A stretch of 64,000 bases of DNA from Arthrobacter sp. DNA4 (GCF_024362385.1 NZ_CP101466.1:2480001-2544000); one strand, 5' to 3'. Positions 40,586-50,880 are shown, counted from the stretch's first letter. Numbers and translations are program-made. Notes: generated from the sequence alone by a model not told the origin.

Positions 40586-41955
40586 CTACACGGAGGCTGC
40601 TGCGGGGGCGGTTGTTTCAACCTGAACCGTCAGGTCCTCCAGCGGCGGCATCCAGGTTTCGGGTGCCGCCAGCACCTGTTCGCCGGTACGGATGTCCTTG
40701 ACCTGGTGCGTGCCGTCCTCGTCGGTGAACCAGACGAACGGGATGCCCCGCCGGTCCGCGAACTTGATCTGCTTGCCGAACTTTTCTGCCTTGGCCGCCA
40801 CTTCAGTGGGAATGCCCCTGCTGCGCAGGAGCGCGGCGACGTCCTGGGCGCCGCCCCAGCTGTCGTCGTGGTTCAGGGCCACCAGCACCGCCGTGGGAAC
40901 CGAACGGGAGGCCTTGGCCAGGTCCTGGCTCAGGATCCGGGACACCAGACGGGTGACGCCGATGGACAGCCCGACGCCCGGGAACTTCCGGTTGCCCTTG
41001 GACGCCAGGGCGTCGTACCGGCCGCCGGAGCAGATGGACCCGAGTTGCTCGTGGCCCACCAGCACGGTCTCCACCACGGTGCCGGTGTAATAGTCCAGGC
41101 CGCGGGCGATGCTGAGGTCGGCCAGCACCTTGCCGGGAGCCCGCTGCACGGCGGCATCGATGACCTGTTCCAGTTCGTCCAGGCCTTCATCCAGGAGCTC
41201 GTTGGTGACGCCGAGGGCCCGGACCTGCGCCACGAAGGATGTGTCTTCCGTGCGGATGGCTGCCAGCTGCAGCGCCTTGGCGGCCTGGTCATCGGAAGCG
41301 CCCAGTTCGCTCTTCAGCAGTTCAGCCACCTTGGCGGGACCGATCTTTTCAAGCTTGTCGATGCTGCGCAGCACGCCTGCGGTGTCATCGAGGCCGATGC
41401 CGCGGTAGAAGCCCTCCGCGAGCTTGCGGTTGTTGATCCGGAGGCGGAAGTCGGGGATGGGCAGGGCGCTGAGGGCCTCGGCGATGACCAGTGCAATCTC
41501 AACGTCGTAACGGAACGGAAGCTCGCCGTCGCCCACCACATCGATGTCCGCCTGGGTGAACTCGCGGGCCCGGCCTTCCTGGGGCCGCTCGCCGCGCCAC
41601 ACCTTCTGGATCTGGTAGCGGCGGAACGGGAAGGCGAGGTAGCCGGCGTTTTCGACGACGTAGCGGGCAAACGGCACCGTCAGGTCAAAATGCAGGGCCA
41701 GCGCGTGGGGATCCGCTTTGCCGCCCTTCACCGGGTTGTCGCTCTCATCCTCCTGGGTAAGCTGAGTCCGTACACTTCCTTGTCGATCTCGCCCTTGCGG
41801 AGCAACTGACCCACCGTCTCCACAGCCCGGGTTTCGATCGAGGCAAAACCATGGAGTTCAAAGACCCTGCGCAGGGTATCGAGCACATGCAGCTCCACCA
41901 GCCGCTCCTCTGGAAGCCACTCGGGGAATCCGGACAGGGAGGCGGTGCGTGCCAT
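40586..41955 (-). CDS. hisS: histidyl-tRNA synthetase, interrupted by a one-base frameshift near 41758
   Basis: Class II synthetase that charges tRNA-His. The N-terminal 66 residues (MARTASLSGFPEWLPEERLVEL to YGLSL) are in one frame; the rest, from TQEDESDNPVKGGKADPHALALHFDLTVPFARYV with motif 1 and motif 2 through the catalytic GLDYYTGTVVE and the anticodon domain to the end, is in another. A T added near 41758 (AGC TTA ACC CAG) joins them into 456 residues. ATG at 41955 with AGGAG upstream. The gene must be functional in life, so a sequencing indel is likely. Confidence 0.92.
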
Positions 41956-42044
41956 GGGGAAGGTTCTCCTTAGGGATGGAAGGCGCGGCGCACTGCTTAC
42001 CACACCGTTCAGAGACGGCGTACGGCGGCAGCACAGCCGGTCAT

Positions 42045-42075
42045 GCATAAACTATGTGCGGCAGCCAGTTTATGC
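42045..42075. promoter_or_regulatory. 9-bp perfect inverted repeat between hisS and cyclophilin genes
   Basis: GCATAAACT (42045-42053) and AGTTTATGC (42067-42075) are perfectly inverted, with 22-base centre spacing (two helical turns). They are AT-rich in a GC-rich context, in the 228-base divergent gap upstream of both hisS and the cyclophilin gene. Candidate operator or RNA hairpin; function unknown. Confidence 0.4.
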
Positions 42076-42183
42076 GTTCCTCCGTGTGCATCTCTAATAC
42101 GGCGGACGGCACTGACTCGCCGCTGATTCCTGCGCGCCGCGGCCAACCGCGGCACACCCGCAGCCCGACGATGAGGAGGACCC

Positions 42184-43002
42184 TTGCTTACCAGTTCACG
42201 CAGTGCCCGCGAAACGAAACGGCGCATCCTGCAAATGGAAGCCAAGCGTGACTTCCGGCGCGACCAGGAGAAGCGGCGCAAACGCGACAACCTCGTGGCC
42301 GCCGGCGCGGGAACCGCCGCCGTAGTGCTTGCCGTCGTCCTCCAACTCACGGCGTTCGCCGGGAACCCGACCGAGGACGAGTATGCCGCCGCCCAGGCAG
42401 GCCTGACGGAGCCATCCGCCTCGGCCAGCGCCTCCCCCACTCCATCCGCTGCGGCAACCAACGGGCCGAACATCCCGGCCGCAGACACCGCTGCGGGCAA
42501 GACGTTCACGGGCCAGCTGCTGCTGAACGGCAGCCCGCTCGGCGTGGAGGTGGATGGAACCAAGGCTCCGCAGGCCGCCGCGGTCTTCAAGTCGCTCAGC
42601 GACCAAGGCTATTTCAACGGCAAGACGTGCCACCGGCTCACCACCGCCGACCAGTTCGGCGTGCTGCAGTGCGGCTCACCCAATGGCGACGGCCAGGGCG
42701 ACCCCAACTACACGTGGGGCCCGTTGGAAAACACCCCGGCGGACAACATGTACCCCGCCGGCACCATCGCCGTGGCCCGTACCGGCAACAACGCCTACGG
42801 CAACGGGACACAGTTCTTCATTGTCTACAAGGACACGGCAATTCCGGCAGACGCGGCAGGGGGCTATACCGTGGTGGGAAAGGTGACCTCGGGGCTTGAT
42901 GTGGTGTCCAACATTGCTGCCGCCGGCGTCACGCCAGGCGCCAGCGACACGGACGGCGCACCAAAACAACCAGTCACGATAGACTCGTTTTCTCTGAAGT
43001 AG
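42184..43002 (+). CDS. membrane-anchored cyclophilin-type peptidyl-prolyl isomerase
   Basis: A 272-residue protein: a basic N-terminus (RRDQEKRRKRDN), one membrane segment (LVAAGAGTAAVVLAVVLQLTAFAG), an Ala/Ser/Thr/Pro-rich linker (about 70-105), then a cyclophilin domain (about 110-270) with FKSLSDQGYFNGKTCHRL and GNGTQFFIVYKD. It likely folds secreted proteins outside the membrane. TTG start at 42184, supported by AGGAGGA five bases upstream. Located between hisS and the DUF349 gene, as in other Micrococcaceae. Confidence 0.9.
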   Translation: MLTSSRSARETKRRILQMEAKRDFRRDQEKRRKRDNLVAAGAGTAAVVLAVVLQLTAFAGNPTEDEYAAAQAGLTEPSASASASPTPSAAATNGPNIPAADTAAGKTFTGQLLLNGSPLGVEVDGTKAPQAAAVFKSLSDQGYFNGKTCHRLTTADQFGVLQCGSPNGDGQGDPNYTWGPLENTPADNMYPAGTIAVARTGNNAYGNGTQFFIVYKDTAIPADAAGGYTVVGKVTSGLDVVSNIAAAGVTPGASDTDGAPKQPVTIDSFSLK

Positions 43003-43068
43003 GAGCCGGGCCGGCAAGGCCGCGGTGCAGTACGTGAGTATTTCCCTCCAAGCGAAAGACTTTTAGCG

Positions 43069-44700
43069 GTGACAGACAGTCAGAAATCCGACGAAACAGC
43101 AACAGGCGTAACCGAACCAACGGCTCCGGCCGAGGACGCTGCCGATACTGCTGCACAGGCCGGGCAGGCACCTGCGGCCCCCGAATCAACCGCTTCAGAG
43201 GAGGGCACTGCTGAAGAGAGCCCTGTCGACGAGGGCACTGTTGATGAGGGCTCTGTTGAGGAGGCCACTGCGCAGGACGCGGAAGACCAGTCCGCGGCAG
43301 CCCCTGCCGCGGAGCCGTCCGTGCCTGCTGCCGCAGCCGCTCCGGGGCCCCGGCCGTCAGCACCGTCGCCTGCTGCCTTTGCGTCGCGTCCCAAGCCCGC
43401 TGCCGCCGCTCCCGCCGCCGCACCGGTGCCCGCTGCTCCCAGCACATCTGTCGCCGAGGCCTCCAAGTGGGGCCGGGTGGAAGGGGACGGCCACGTCTAC
43501 CTGAATATCGACGGCGGCGAGCACCCCGTGGGACAGTACCCCGGCGTGAGCGGCGATGAGGCGCTGATCTACTTTGCGCGAAAGTACGACGACGTCGTGG
43601 CGCAGATCGTCCTCCTCGAACAGCGCGTCAGCTCCAAGGCTCCCAGCACCGACATGCAGAAGACGGTAACGCACCTGCGTGAACAGCTCGCCGAACGGAA
43701 CATGGTGGGCGACCTGCGGGCAGCCGAGGCGCGCCTGGACAAGCTCGCCGCCGAGATCACCGAGCTGGAGAAGGCCGAGAAGGCCGAGCACGATGCCGTG
43801 CGTGCATCCGAGCTTGCAGCGCGTGAGGCCATCGTCACCGAGGCAGAGCAGATTTCCGGCCAGGATCCCGCCCAGACGCAGTGGAAGACCTCAAGCGCCC
43901 GGATGAACGAGCTTTTCGAGAACTGGAAGGCAGCCCAGAAGAGCGGCGTGCGGCTGGGCCGCAGCAACGAGGACGCCCTCTGGAAGCGCTTCCGGGCCGC
44001 CCGCACCGTCTTCGACCGTCACCGCCGGGCTTATTTCTCCCAGCTGGACAGCAACAATTCCGCGGCCAAGGCTGCCAAGGAAAAGCTGATCGCTGAGGCC
44101 GAGGCGCTTTCCACGTCCACGGACTGGGGCTACGCCGCCGGCGAATACCGCCGCCTGATGGACCAGTGGAAGGCATCGCCGCGGGCAAGCCGCAAAGACG
44201 ACGACGCGCTGTGGGCCCGGTTCCGCGCCGCGCAGGACGTCTTCTTCACCTCGCGCCAGGCTGCCAACGACGAAATTGACCAGGAATACGCCGCCAACCT
44301 TACGGTGAAGGAGGCGCTGCTGGCCGAGGCCAACGGCATCCTTCCGGTGAAGGACCTGGCAGCCGCCAAGAAGGCGCTCCAGTCCGTCCGTGACCGCTGG
44401 GAAGAGGCCGGCAAGGTACCCCGGGCGGACATGGGCCGGATCGAAGCCGGGCTCCGGAAGGTGGAAGACGCCGTCCGCCACGCCGAGGAAGAGCAGTGGC
44501 AGCGGTCCAACCCCGAACGCAAGGCACGCACCAACAGCGCACTCTCGCAGCTGGAGTCCGCCATTGCCGGGCTCCAGGAAGACCTTGCCAAGGCCGAAAA
44601 GAGCGGTGACCAGCGCAAGATCAATGCTGCCCGCGAGGCCCTCGAGGCGCGCCAGGCCTGGCTCGACCAGCTCCAGCGTTCCGCTAGCGAGCTGTCCTAA
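43069..44700 (+). CDS. DUF349 domain-containing protein
   Basis: A 543-residue protein. The first 150 residues are an acidic, Glu/Ala/Pro-rich disordered region. The rest is a long coiled-coil-like helix array with repeated DUF349 units (W-K-x-x-R-AGR-x-x-D-x-x-LW-x-x-FRAA pattern: ALWKRFRAARTVFDRHRRAYF, ALWARFRAAQDVFFTSRQA). Up to four such units are visible. The family is widespread in actinobacteria; its role is unknown, though it is often found beside relA. GTG start with only a weak ribosome site. Confidence 0.88.
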   Translation: MTDSQKSDETATGVTEPTAPAEDAADTAAQAGQAPAAPESTASEEGTAEESPVDEGTVDEGSVEEATAQDAEDQSAAAPAAEPSVPAAAAAPGPRPSAPSPAAFASRPKPAAAAPAAAPVPAAPSTSVAEASKWGRVEGDGHVYLNIDGGEHPVGQYPGVSGDEALIYFARKYDDVVAQIVLLEQRVSSKAPSTDMQKTVTHLREQLAERNMVGDLRAAEARLDKLAAEITELEKAEKAEHDAVRASELAAREAIVTEAEQISGQDPAQTQWKTSSARMNELFENWKAAQKSGVRLGRSNEDALWKRFRAARTVFDRHRRAYFSQLDSNNSAAKAAKEKLIAEAEALSTSTDWGYAAGEYRRLMDQWKASPRASRKDDDALWARFRAAQDVFFTSRQAANDEIDQEYAANLTVKEALLAEANGILPVKDLAAAKKALQSVRDRWEEAGKVPRADMGRIEAGLRKVEDAVRHAEEEQWQRSNPERKARTNSALSQLESAIAGLQEDLAKAEKSGDQRKINAAREALEARQAWLDQLQRSASELS

Positions 44701-44740
44701 GCTCTTCTTGCGCTGAGCTTCTTTGGCTTGGGCTGAAGGA

Positions 44741-44785
44741 CACAGGCCCGGTCCCGGTTATCCACATAACCGGACCGGGCCTGTG
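44741..44785 (+). terminator. strong hairpin downstream of the DUF349 gene
   Basis: Inverted repeats of about 20 bases with one bulged C (CACAGGCCCGGTCCCGGTTAT against ATAACCGGACCGGGCCTGTG) and a 4-base loop. It begins 40 bases after the DUF349 stop. No poly-T follows, but the stem is long enough to act as a terminator. Confidence 0.7.
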
Positions 44786-44817
44786 CCCGTTAACCACGGT
44801 CCGGGCAGGATGGGGGT

Positions 44818-45586
44818 ATGGCCACACCACCAGCATCCCCAGCCGCCGGACCGGCAAGGGAACCCTCCGCTTCCGCACCGGGGCCGGGCTGCCCGGCAGG
44901 CGGAACAGAGGCGGCCGCGGCGCCACGCTTTCCCGAACTGTACGCACCCGGGGTCCCCTTCGCCGGTCCGGAACTCCAATCCCTGGCCGCCGACGGGCTG
45001 CTGGCCCGGTTCCACCAACACGGTTACACGCTTCCAGGGTTGCCGGCGTCCCCGCAGCTACGGGCAAGGGCAGCCGCGGGCGCTGTGCCGGCGGCCATCC
45101 GGCAGCGGGTCGTGGCGGGGCGGATGACTGCGGCGTGGATCTATGGCTGCGCGGCGGAACCGGACAGGCTTGCGCTCCTGGTTGATGCCAAGCGGCGGGT
45201 ATCCAGCCTGCGGAATACCCGCGGCTGCACGCTTCACGAAGTGAAGTTGGGGCCGTTCGATGTGATCAGCCTGGGCGGCCTGATGGTTTCCAGCCCCTTG
45301 CGGACCGCCCTTGACATCGCCCTGCACGTGGAACCGGAGCGTGCCGTGCCTAGCCGGCTTGCTGGCGCGCCCGCAGCTGGACGTGCAGTTGCGGCTGCTG
45401 GTGCGGGCCATCGAAGCAACACCCAGAGTGCCCCACAAACGGGCTGCCCTGGAAAAGCTCGCCCTGTTAGCTCCTGCGTTTGTTGCCGGTGGTGCGGTAG
45501 ACGTCGAAGACGCCGTCGATCCTGCGCACGGCGCTCAGGACGTGGCTGAGGTACTTGGGATCGCCCATCTCGAAAGCGAACTTTGA
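44818..45586 (+). pseudogene. AbiEi-antitoxin-like protein, apparently frameshifted near 45349
   Basis: The first about 180 residues resemble the small actinobacterial proteins annotated as type IV AbiEi antitoxin-like (LLARFHQHGYTLPGLP, AGRMTAAWIYGC, GCTLHEVKLGPFDVISLGGLMVSSPLRTALDIALHVE). After ERAVP the frame becomes basic and Cys/Arg-rich. In the next frame it continues as LAGLLARPQLDVQLRLLVRAIEATPRVPHKRAALEKL, as expected for the family, so a one-base insertion near 45348-45350 is likely. The second frame stays open across the antisense end of relA, so its true end is uncertain. No toxin partner is adjacent. Confidence 0.6.
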
Positions 45587-47875
45587 GATGGCCACCCGGT
45601 CCGTGGAGGTGTGGACACTGGCGGCGAGGATATTGACGTGGTTGTCGGAAAGGACCCGCGTCACGTCAGACAGCAGTGATTTGCGGTCCAGGGCCTCCAC
45701 CTGGATTTCCACCAGGAAGACGCTCGACTGGGTTGGCGCCCAGTCCACGTCCACGATCCGGTCCGGCTGGTCCTTCAGGTCCGAGATATTGGTGCAGTCG
45801 GTGCGGTGCACAGAGACACCGGATCCCCTGGTCACAAAGCCCAGGATCGGGTCCGGTGGAACGGGCGTGCAGCAGCGGGCCAGCTTCACCCAGACGTCGC
45901 CCACGCCGCGGACCACGACACCGGAGTCGGAGAAGCGGACCTTGCTGACCTGGGTGGGGATGCTGACCTCTTCGACGTCATCATCGGCACTTTCGTTGCC
46001 GCCCAGGCTTTCGATCAGCTTTTCCATGACCGACTGGGCAGATGTGTGCCCGTCGCCCACGCCGGCGTAGAGGCCGGAGATGTCCGCGTATTTGAAATCC
46101 TCGGCCACGGCGGCCAGGGCCTCGTGCGTCATCAGCCGCTGCAGTGGCAGGTTCTGTTTGCGCATGGCACGCGTCAACAGCTCCTTGCCGCGGTCAATAG
46201 CTTCTTCGCGGCGTTCCTTGCTGAACCACTGGCGGATCTTGTTGCGTGCCCTGGCACTCTTGACGAAATGCTGCCAGTCCTGGCTCGGTCCGGCCCCCTC
46301 GGCTTTAGAGGTGAAGATTTCCACCCAGTCGCCGTGGTTCAGCTCGCTGTTGAGCGGTACCAGCTTGCCGTTGACCCGGGCGCCAATGGTGCGGTGGCCT
46401 ACCTCCGTGTGCACGGCGTAGGCAAAGTCCACGGGCGTTGACCCTGCCGGCAGAGCCATGACTTCACCCTTGGGCGTGAAGACGAACACTTCACGGGCGT
46501 TGATCTCGAAGCGCAACGAGTCCAGGAACTCGCCGGGATCCGAGGTTTCCTGCTGCCAGTCCACCAGGGAGCGCAGCCATCCCATGTCGCCGTCGCGGGG
46601 GCTTCCGGGGCCCACCGCCGTGCGGTTGGGCTGATCCTTGTACTTCCAGTGGGCCGCCACGCCATACTCGGCCCGGCGGTGCATCTCGTGCGTGCGGATC
46701 TGGATCTCCACCGGTTTGCCGCCGGGACCGATCACCGTGGTGTGCAGGGACTGGTACATGTTGAACTTGGGCATCGCGATGTAGTCCTTGAACCTGCCGG
46801 GCAGGGGGTTCCAGCGCGAATGCATGGTGCCCAGGGCGGCGTAGCAGTCCCGGACGGAGTCCACCAGGACACGGACACCCATGAGGTCGTTGATGTCGTC
46901 GAAGTCCTTGTCGCGGACAATCATCTTTTGGTAGATCGAGTAGTAGTGCTTGGGCTTACCGGTAATCGTGGCTTTGATCTTGGCCGCGCGCAGGTCCTCG
47001 GTGATCTGGTCGCGGATGACGCCCAGGCTCTTCTCCCGCTCGGGGGTCCGGTCCCCCACCATCCTGACGATTTCCTCGTACACCTTGGGGTAGAGGGCCG
47101 CGAAGGACAGGTCTTCGAGCTCCCACTTGATGGTGTTCATGCCCAGCCGGTGCGCCAGCGGGGCGAAGATTTCCAGGGTTTCACGGGCTTTGCGGGCAGA
47201 CGATTCGGCTGATACGAAGCGCCAGGTACGGGCATTGTGGAGCCGGTCGGCCAGCTTGATCATGAGGACGCGGATGTCCTTGGCCATGGCCACGACCATC
47301 TTGCGGACCGTTTCCGACTGGGCGGCCTCGCCGAAGCTGACCTTGTCCAGTTTGGTCACGCCGTCCACCAGCATGGCCACTTCCGGCCCGAAGTCCCGCT
47401 TCAGGTCCGCGAGGGTGTACGGGGTGTCCTCGACGGTGTCGTGCAGCAGGGCCGCCGCCAGGGTGGTGCCGCTGAGGCCAAGCTCGGCGAGGATGGTGGC
47501 CACAGCCACCGGATGGGTAATGTACGGGTCGCCGCTCTTGCGCTTCTGTCCGCGATGGCTCCGCTCAGCTACGTCGAAGGCGCGCTGGATGAGGTCGAAG
47601 TCCTCTTTGGGATTGTTGGCCCGGACAGTGCGAAGCAGCGGCTCAAGGATGGGCGAATAGGTGGCTGCTCCACGACCGGTCAGCCGGGCAAGGCGGGACC
47701 GGGTGCGCTCCCTCCGGCCGGGAAACGTTGCGCGTGATCCCGAATTGTCGACAGGAACCAGGGACCCCGGGCGCGCGGAGGATGCCGCACCGGCTTGTAC
47801 ACCGGCAGGACTTTTTTCTTCCTCTGCCGTTGGCGCCGACGCCGAACGTTCTTCCAATGAAGCACCCCTCACCAC
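45467..47875 (-). CDS. relA: bifunctional (p)ppGpp synthetase/hydrolase
   Basis: Long RSH alarmone enzyme of 802 residues that makes and degrades (p)ppGpp in the stringent response. Domains in order: an N-terminal low-complexity extension (1-65), HD hydrolase ([28 protein letters not shown]), synthetase ([25 protein letters not shown]), TGS ([29 protein letters not shown]), zinc-finger-like [15 protein letters not shown] region, and a C-terminal ACT domain. It ends in GNKRRS. It follows secF after 131 bases that hold a terminator and is probably its own transcript. GTG start uncertain. Confidence 0.96.
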   Translation of the reverse strand: MVRGASLEERSASAPTAEEEKSPAGVQAGAASSARPGSLVPVDNSGSRATFPGRRERTRSRLARLTGRGAATYSPILEPLLRTVRANNPKEDFDLIQRAFDVAERSHRGQKRKSGDPYITHPVAVATILAELGLSGTTLAAALLHDTVEDTPYTLADLKRDFGPEVAMLVDGVTKLDKVSFGEAAQSETVRKMVVAMAKDIRVLMIKLADRLHNARTWRFVSAESSARKARETLEIFAPLAHRLGMNTIKWELEDLSFAALYPKVYEEIVRMVGDRTPEREKSLGVIRDQITEDLRAAKIKATITGKPKHYYSIYQKMIVRDKDFDDINDLMGVRVLVDSVRDCYAALGTMHSRWNPLPGRFKDYIAMPKFNMYQSLHTTVIGPGGKPVEIQIRTHEMHRRAEYGVAAHWKYKDQPNRTAVGPGSPRDGDMGWLRSLVDWQQETSDPGEFLDSLRFEINAREVFVFTPKGEVMALPAGSTPVDFAYAVHTEVGHRTIGARVNGKLVPLNSELNHGDWVEIFTSKAEGAGPSQDWQHFVKSARARNKIRQWFSKERREEAIDRGKELLTRAMRKQNLPLQRLMTHEALAAVAEDFKYADISGLYAGVGDGHTSAQSVMEKLIESLGGNESADDDVEEVSIPTQVSKVRFSDSGVVVRGVGDVWVKLARCCTPVPPDPILGFVTRGSGVSVHRTDCTNISDLKDQPDRIVDVDWAPTQSSVFLVEIQVEALDRKSLLSDVTRVLSDNHVNILAASVHTSTDRVAISKFAFEMGDPKYLSHVLSAVRRIDGVFDVYRTTGNKRRS

Positions 47876-47937
47876 CGTTTAATTACTCCAGTCTATTCCC
47901 CCGGGCAGCCACTTTTATAACCGGGCGCGGACAGCCG

Positions 47938-47974
47938 AAGGCCGGGCAACGCACAGTGTGCATTGCCCGGCCTT
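47938..47974 (-). terminator. hairpin downstream of secF
   Basis: Arms 47938-47955 and 47957-47974 pair at 17 of 18 positions with a one-base gap at the centre, so the tip must open to form a loop. On the minus strand it lies 33 bases after the secF stop and before relA. Probable intrinsic terminator, though no T-tract is evident. Confidence 0.65.
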
Positions 47975-48006
47975 TGATGGAGTGACGAGGGCCTGTGGCT
48001 GGCCGG

Positions 48007-49023
48007 TCAGGCTTTAGCCGGCGATGCCGGAACTGCCCGTTCGGTTGAACCGGCACGCCGCTGCTGGACGCGCCGCGCCTGCTTGACCAGGTCCGGTTCG
48101 CCCTGGCGGAGCCAGGCGTACATCGGAGCTGCGACGAAGATGGTCGCGGCAGTGCCGATGAGGATCCCGACGAACAGGGCCAGGGACAGGTCGCGCAGCG
48201 TTCCGGCACCAAGGAGCCCTGCACCGATGAACAGGATGGCGCCCACGGGGAGGATTGCCACCATCATGGTGTTGATGGAACGCACCAGGGTCTGGTTGAC
48301 GGCAAGGTTGACTTCCTCACCGAACGTCCGGCGCGTGGATGCGTCGATTCCGGTCGTGTTTTCCCGGATCTTGTCGAAGACCACCACGGTGTCGTACAGG
48401 GAGTAGCTCAGGACGGTCAGGAACCCGATGATGGCAGACGGTGTGACCTCGAAATCGCTGAGGGCATACACGCCGGCCGTGATGAACATGGTCACGGCCA
48501 TGCCGGCAAGCGCGGAGAGGGACATCTTCCAGGTCCGGAAGTACAGGGCCATCAGCAGGGCCGCGAGCAGCACGAACACCACCAGGCCGATCAGCGCCTG
48601 CTTGGTCACGTCAGCACCCCAGGTGGGGCCAACGAACGTGGAGGTCACCTCGTTGTCGGTGACACCGTAGGCGCCGGTGAGGCCCTGCTTGATCCGAAGG
48701 GTCTCATCGTCGGTCAGCTTGTCCGTCTGGATGCGCATGGTGTTGCCGGTCACGTTCGCAACGCGCGGAACACTGCCGGCGACCACGTCAGTTACCGCCT
48801 TTTCGCCGATGGTGGCGTCGGTGGTCTTGACGTTCGAAACCGTGAATTCGGAGCCGCCGCGGAATTCGATGCCGAGGTTGAAGCCACCCTTGGCCACCGG
48901 GATGATGATGGACAGCGCCACTCCCACCGCGGCGATGATGAACCAGATCTTCTTTGCCCCTACAAAGTCGTAGGAACGCTTTCCGGTGTAGAGCTCGTTG
49001 CCGAACGTAGCGAAGCCTGACAT
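48007..49023 (-). CDS. secF: protein translocase subunit SecF
   Basis: Accessory subunit of the Sec translocon that uses the proton gradient to complete protein export. 338 residues with six membrane segments; the N-terminal NLGIEFRGGSEFTV and the conserved ADFxxxxPSAIIGFLTVLSYSLYDTVVVFDKIRENT segment are diagnostic. The ATG shares one base with the secD stop (TAATG), so both are co-translated. Confidence 0.95.
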   Translation of the reverse strand: MSGFATFGNELYTGKRSYDFVGAKKIWFIIAAVGVALSIIIPVAKGGFNLGIEFRGGSEFTVSNVKTTDATIGEKAVTDVVAGSVPRVANVTGNTMRIQTDKLTDDETLRIKQGLTGAYGVTDNEVTSTFVGPTWGADVTKQALIGLVVFVLLAALLMALYFRTWKMSLSALAGMAVTMFITAGVYALSDFEVTPSAIIGFLTVLSYSLYDTVVVFDKIRENTTGIDASTRRTFGEEVNLAVNQTLVRSINTMMVAILPVGAILFIGAGLLGAGTLRDLSLALFVGILIGTAATIFVAAPMYAWLRQGEPDLVKQARRVQQRRAGSTERAVPASPAKA

Positions 49024-50780
49024 TACTTGTTCTCCTTCGCGGAGGTCTTGGACGAGCTTACCAGCTGTTCCTGCTTCTCTGCCAGGCGCCGTTCAGCGAT
49101 GGTCATGCGGCGCTCGGCCTCGGCCGCTGCGCCGGTGTTCTTGGTGCGGACCGCCACGGGCTTGTCCTCGGGAGTGCGGACCCGGCCCGCGCCGCGGTAC
49201 AGCGGCACGGCGCCCAGCCGTTCGGGATCCAGGCCGGAGAACTTGTGGCCTTCACCGAAGAACCGGGTGCGTGCCAGCAGCTGCAGCGTGGGGTGGGTGA
49301 ACATGAACACCACGATGAGGTCGGCGATGGCCGTCAGGCCCAGCGTGAACGCAAAGCCACGGACGTTGCCCACGGCCACGAAGTACAGGACCAGGGCGGC
49401 CAGGAGGTTGACGGCCTTGGAGGCAAGGACCGTGCGCTTGGCGCGCTTCCAGCCGTTTTCGACGGCGGACACCAGGCCGCGCCCTTCGCGCAGTTCGTCG
49501 CGGATGCGCTCGAAGTAGACGATGAAGGAGTCGGCGGTCTGGCCGATGGCCACGATGATGCCTGCAACACCTGCCAGGGACAGCCGGTAGTTCTCCGTCC
49601 AGCCCAGGATCGCGATGGCCAGGTACGTCAGGGCACCAGCCACCACCAGAGAGGCAATGGTAACGAAGCCCAGGGCGCGGTACTGGAAAAGCGAGTAGAC
49701 CACCACGAGCAGGAGCCCGATCAGGCTTACCAGCAGGCCCATGCGCAGCTGTTCACCACCGAGCGTGGCGGAGATCTGCTGCTCGCTCTGGATGTCGAAG
49801 CTGATGGGAAGGGCGCCGAACTTCAACTGGTCGGACAGCGCCTTGGCGGTCTGCTCGGTGAAGCCGCCGGTGATCTGCGGACGTCCGTCGGTGATGACAG
49901 CCAGTGACCTCGGGGCGGAGATGACCTGGTCGTCCAGCACAATGGCGAACTGGGACTTGGGGTCGGTGCCGGACTCGCCGCCGGCGGCCACGTAGAACTG
50001 GTTGAGGCGCTCGGTGACGGATTTGAACTTGGCCGTGCCTTCGGCGTCGAACTGGATGTTGACGGCCCAGTCATTGGTCACGGCGCCCTGCGCACCCTGC
50101 TGAAGCTGGAAGGACGAGGTGACGATGTTGCTGCCCTTCACCTCCACGGGACCCAGGATGTACTTGATGGCAGGCGACTTGTCGGTGGCAGGTTCGCAGG
50201 TCACCAGCGGCTTGGTGGGATCTGACCGCTTGGATTTCTCGGCCGCGGGGCTGTTGCAGTCCAGCGCCTCGAACTGCTTGTAGATCTCTGGAGTGATCCA
50301 GTTCGTGTCACTGCTGTTGGTAAGCTCTGCTGTCGGTTTGGGCAGCTTGTCCTCCGGCGTTTGCGACTCCGGCGGCACTGGGGCGCCGTCGCCGTTGAGG
50401 AGGACGGGGCGGAAGTTCATGTCCGCGGAGGCCTGGATCAGGTTCCGGGTCTCGGCGGAGGGCGTGCCGGGAAGGCTGACCACCACGTTGCGCCCGGACT
50501 GGGTGCTGATTTCCGCTTCGGAGACGCCGGAGCCGTCAACGCGCTGCCGGATGATCGCCACGGCCTGGTTGAGCTGCTGTTCGTTGATGTCCGAACCGCC
50601 CTCCACCTTCGGCGCCAGGATCATCTGGGTGCCGCCCTCAAGGTCCAGGGCCAGTTTGGGTGCCCAGCTGGCGTGCCCGGCGACGGTGCCGCTTACCAGG
50701 ACGGCTGTCAGCGCTGCCAGGAGTACGCCAAGCCAGACCAGGACGCGGAGCCCTGGTTTCTTGCGGCCAGTTCGTGCCAT
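49023..50780 (-). CDS. secD: protein translocase subunit SecD
   Basis: Partner of SecF, 585 residues. An N-terminal membrane segment (RVLVWLGVLLAALTAVLVSGTV), LDLEGGTQMIL (D1 motif), the periplasmic P1 domain with TQSGRNVVVSLPG, and five C-terminal membrane helices (RMGLLVSLIGLLLVVVYSLF, LSLAGVAGIIVAIGQTADSFIVYFERI) are all visible. A charged C-tail (about 60 residues) follows. Secretion genes yajC-secD-secF lie downstream of ruvB here. Confidence 0.96.
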   Translation of the reverse strand: MARTGRKKPGLRVLVWLGVLLAALTAVLVSGTVAGHASWAPKLALDLEGGTQMILAPKVEGGSDINEQQLNQAVAIIRQRVDGSGVSEAEISTQSGRNVVVSLPGTPSAETRNLIQASADMNFRPVLLNGDGAPVPPESQTPEDKLPKPTAELTNSSDTNWITPEIYKQFEALDCNSPAAEKSKRSDPTKPLVTCEPATDKSPAIKYILGPVEVKGSNIVTSSFQLQQGAQGAVTNDWAVNIQFDAEGTAKFKSVTERLNQFYVAAGGESGTDPKSQFAIVLDDQVISAPRSLAVITDGRPQITGGFTEQTAKALSDQLKFGALPISFDIQSEQQISATLGGEQLRMGLLVSLIGLLLVVVYSLFQYRALGFVTIASLVVAGALTYLAIAILGWTENYRLSLAGVAGIIVAIGQTADSFIVYFERIRDELREGRGLVSAVENGWKRAKRTVLASKAVNLLAALVLYFVAVGNVRGFAFTLGLTAIADLIVVFMFTHPTLQLLARTRFFGEGHKFSGLDPERLGAVPLYRGAGRVRTPEDKPVAVRTKNTGAAAEAERRMTIAERRLAEKQEQLVSSSKTSAKENK

Positions 50781-50808
50781 TGTCGATCTTTCTCTTATTC
50801 GCGGAAGA

Positions 50809-50842
50809 ACCGCCGGCGCGGGTTGTTACCTGCGCCGGCGGT
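50809..50842 (-). promoter_or_regulatory. hairpin in the yajC-secD gap
   Basis: ACCGCCGGCGC (50809-50819) and GCGCCGGCGGT (50832-50842) form an 11-bp perfect stem, further extendable with a mismatch. It lies in the 100-base gap between yajC stop and secD start on the minus strand. It may act as a partial terminator that sets the ratio of YajC to SecDF, or as a processing site. Confidence 0.5.
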
Positions 50843-50880
50843 GGTCCGCAGCGGTAGAGGGAGGAAAGGGGCCAGCGGGC

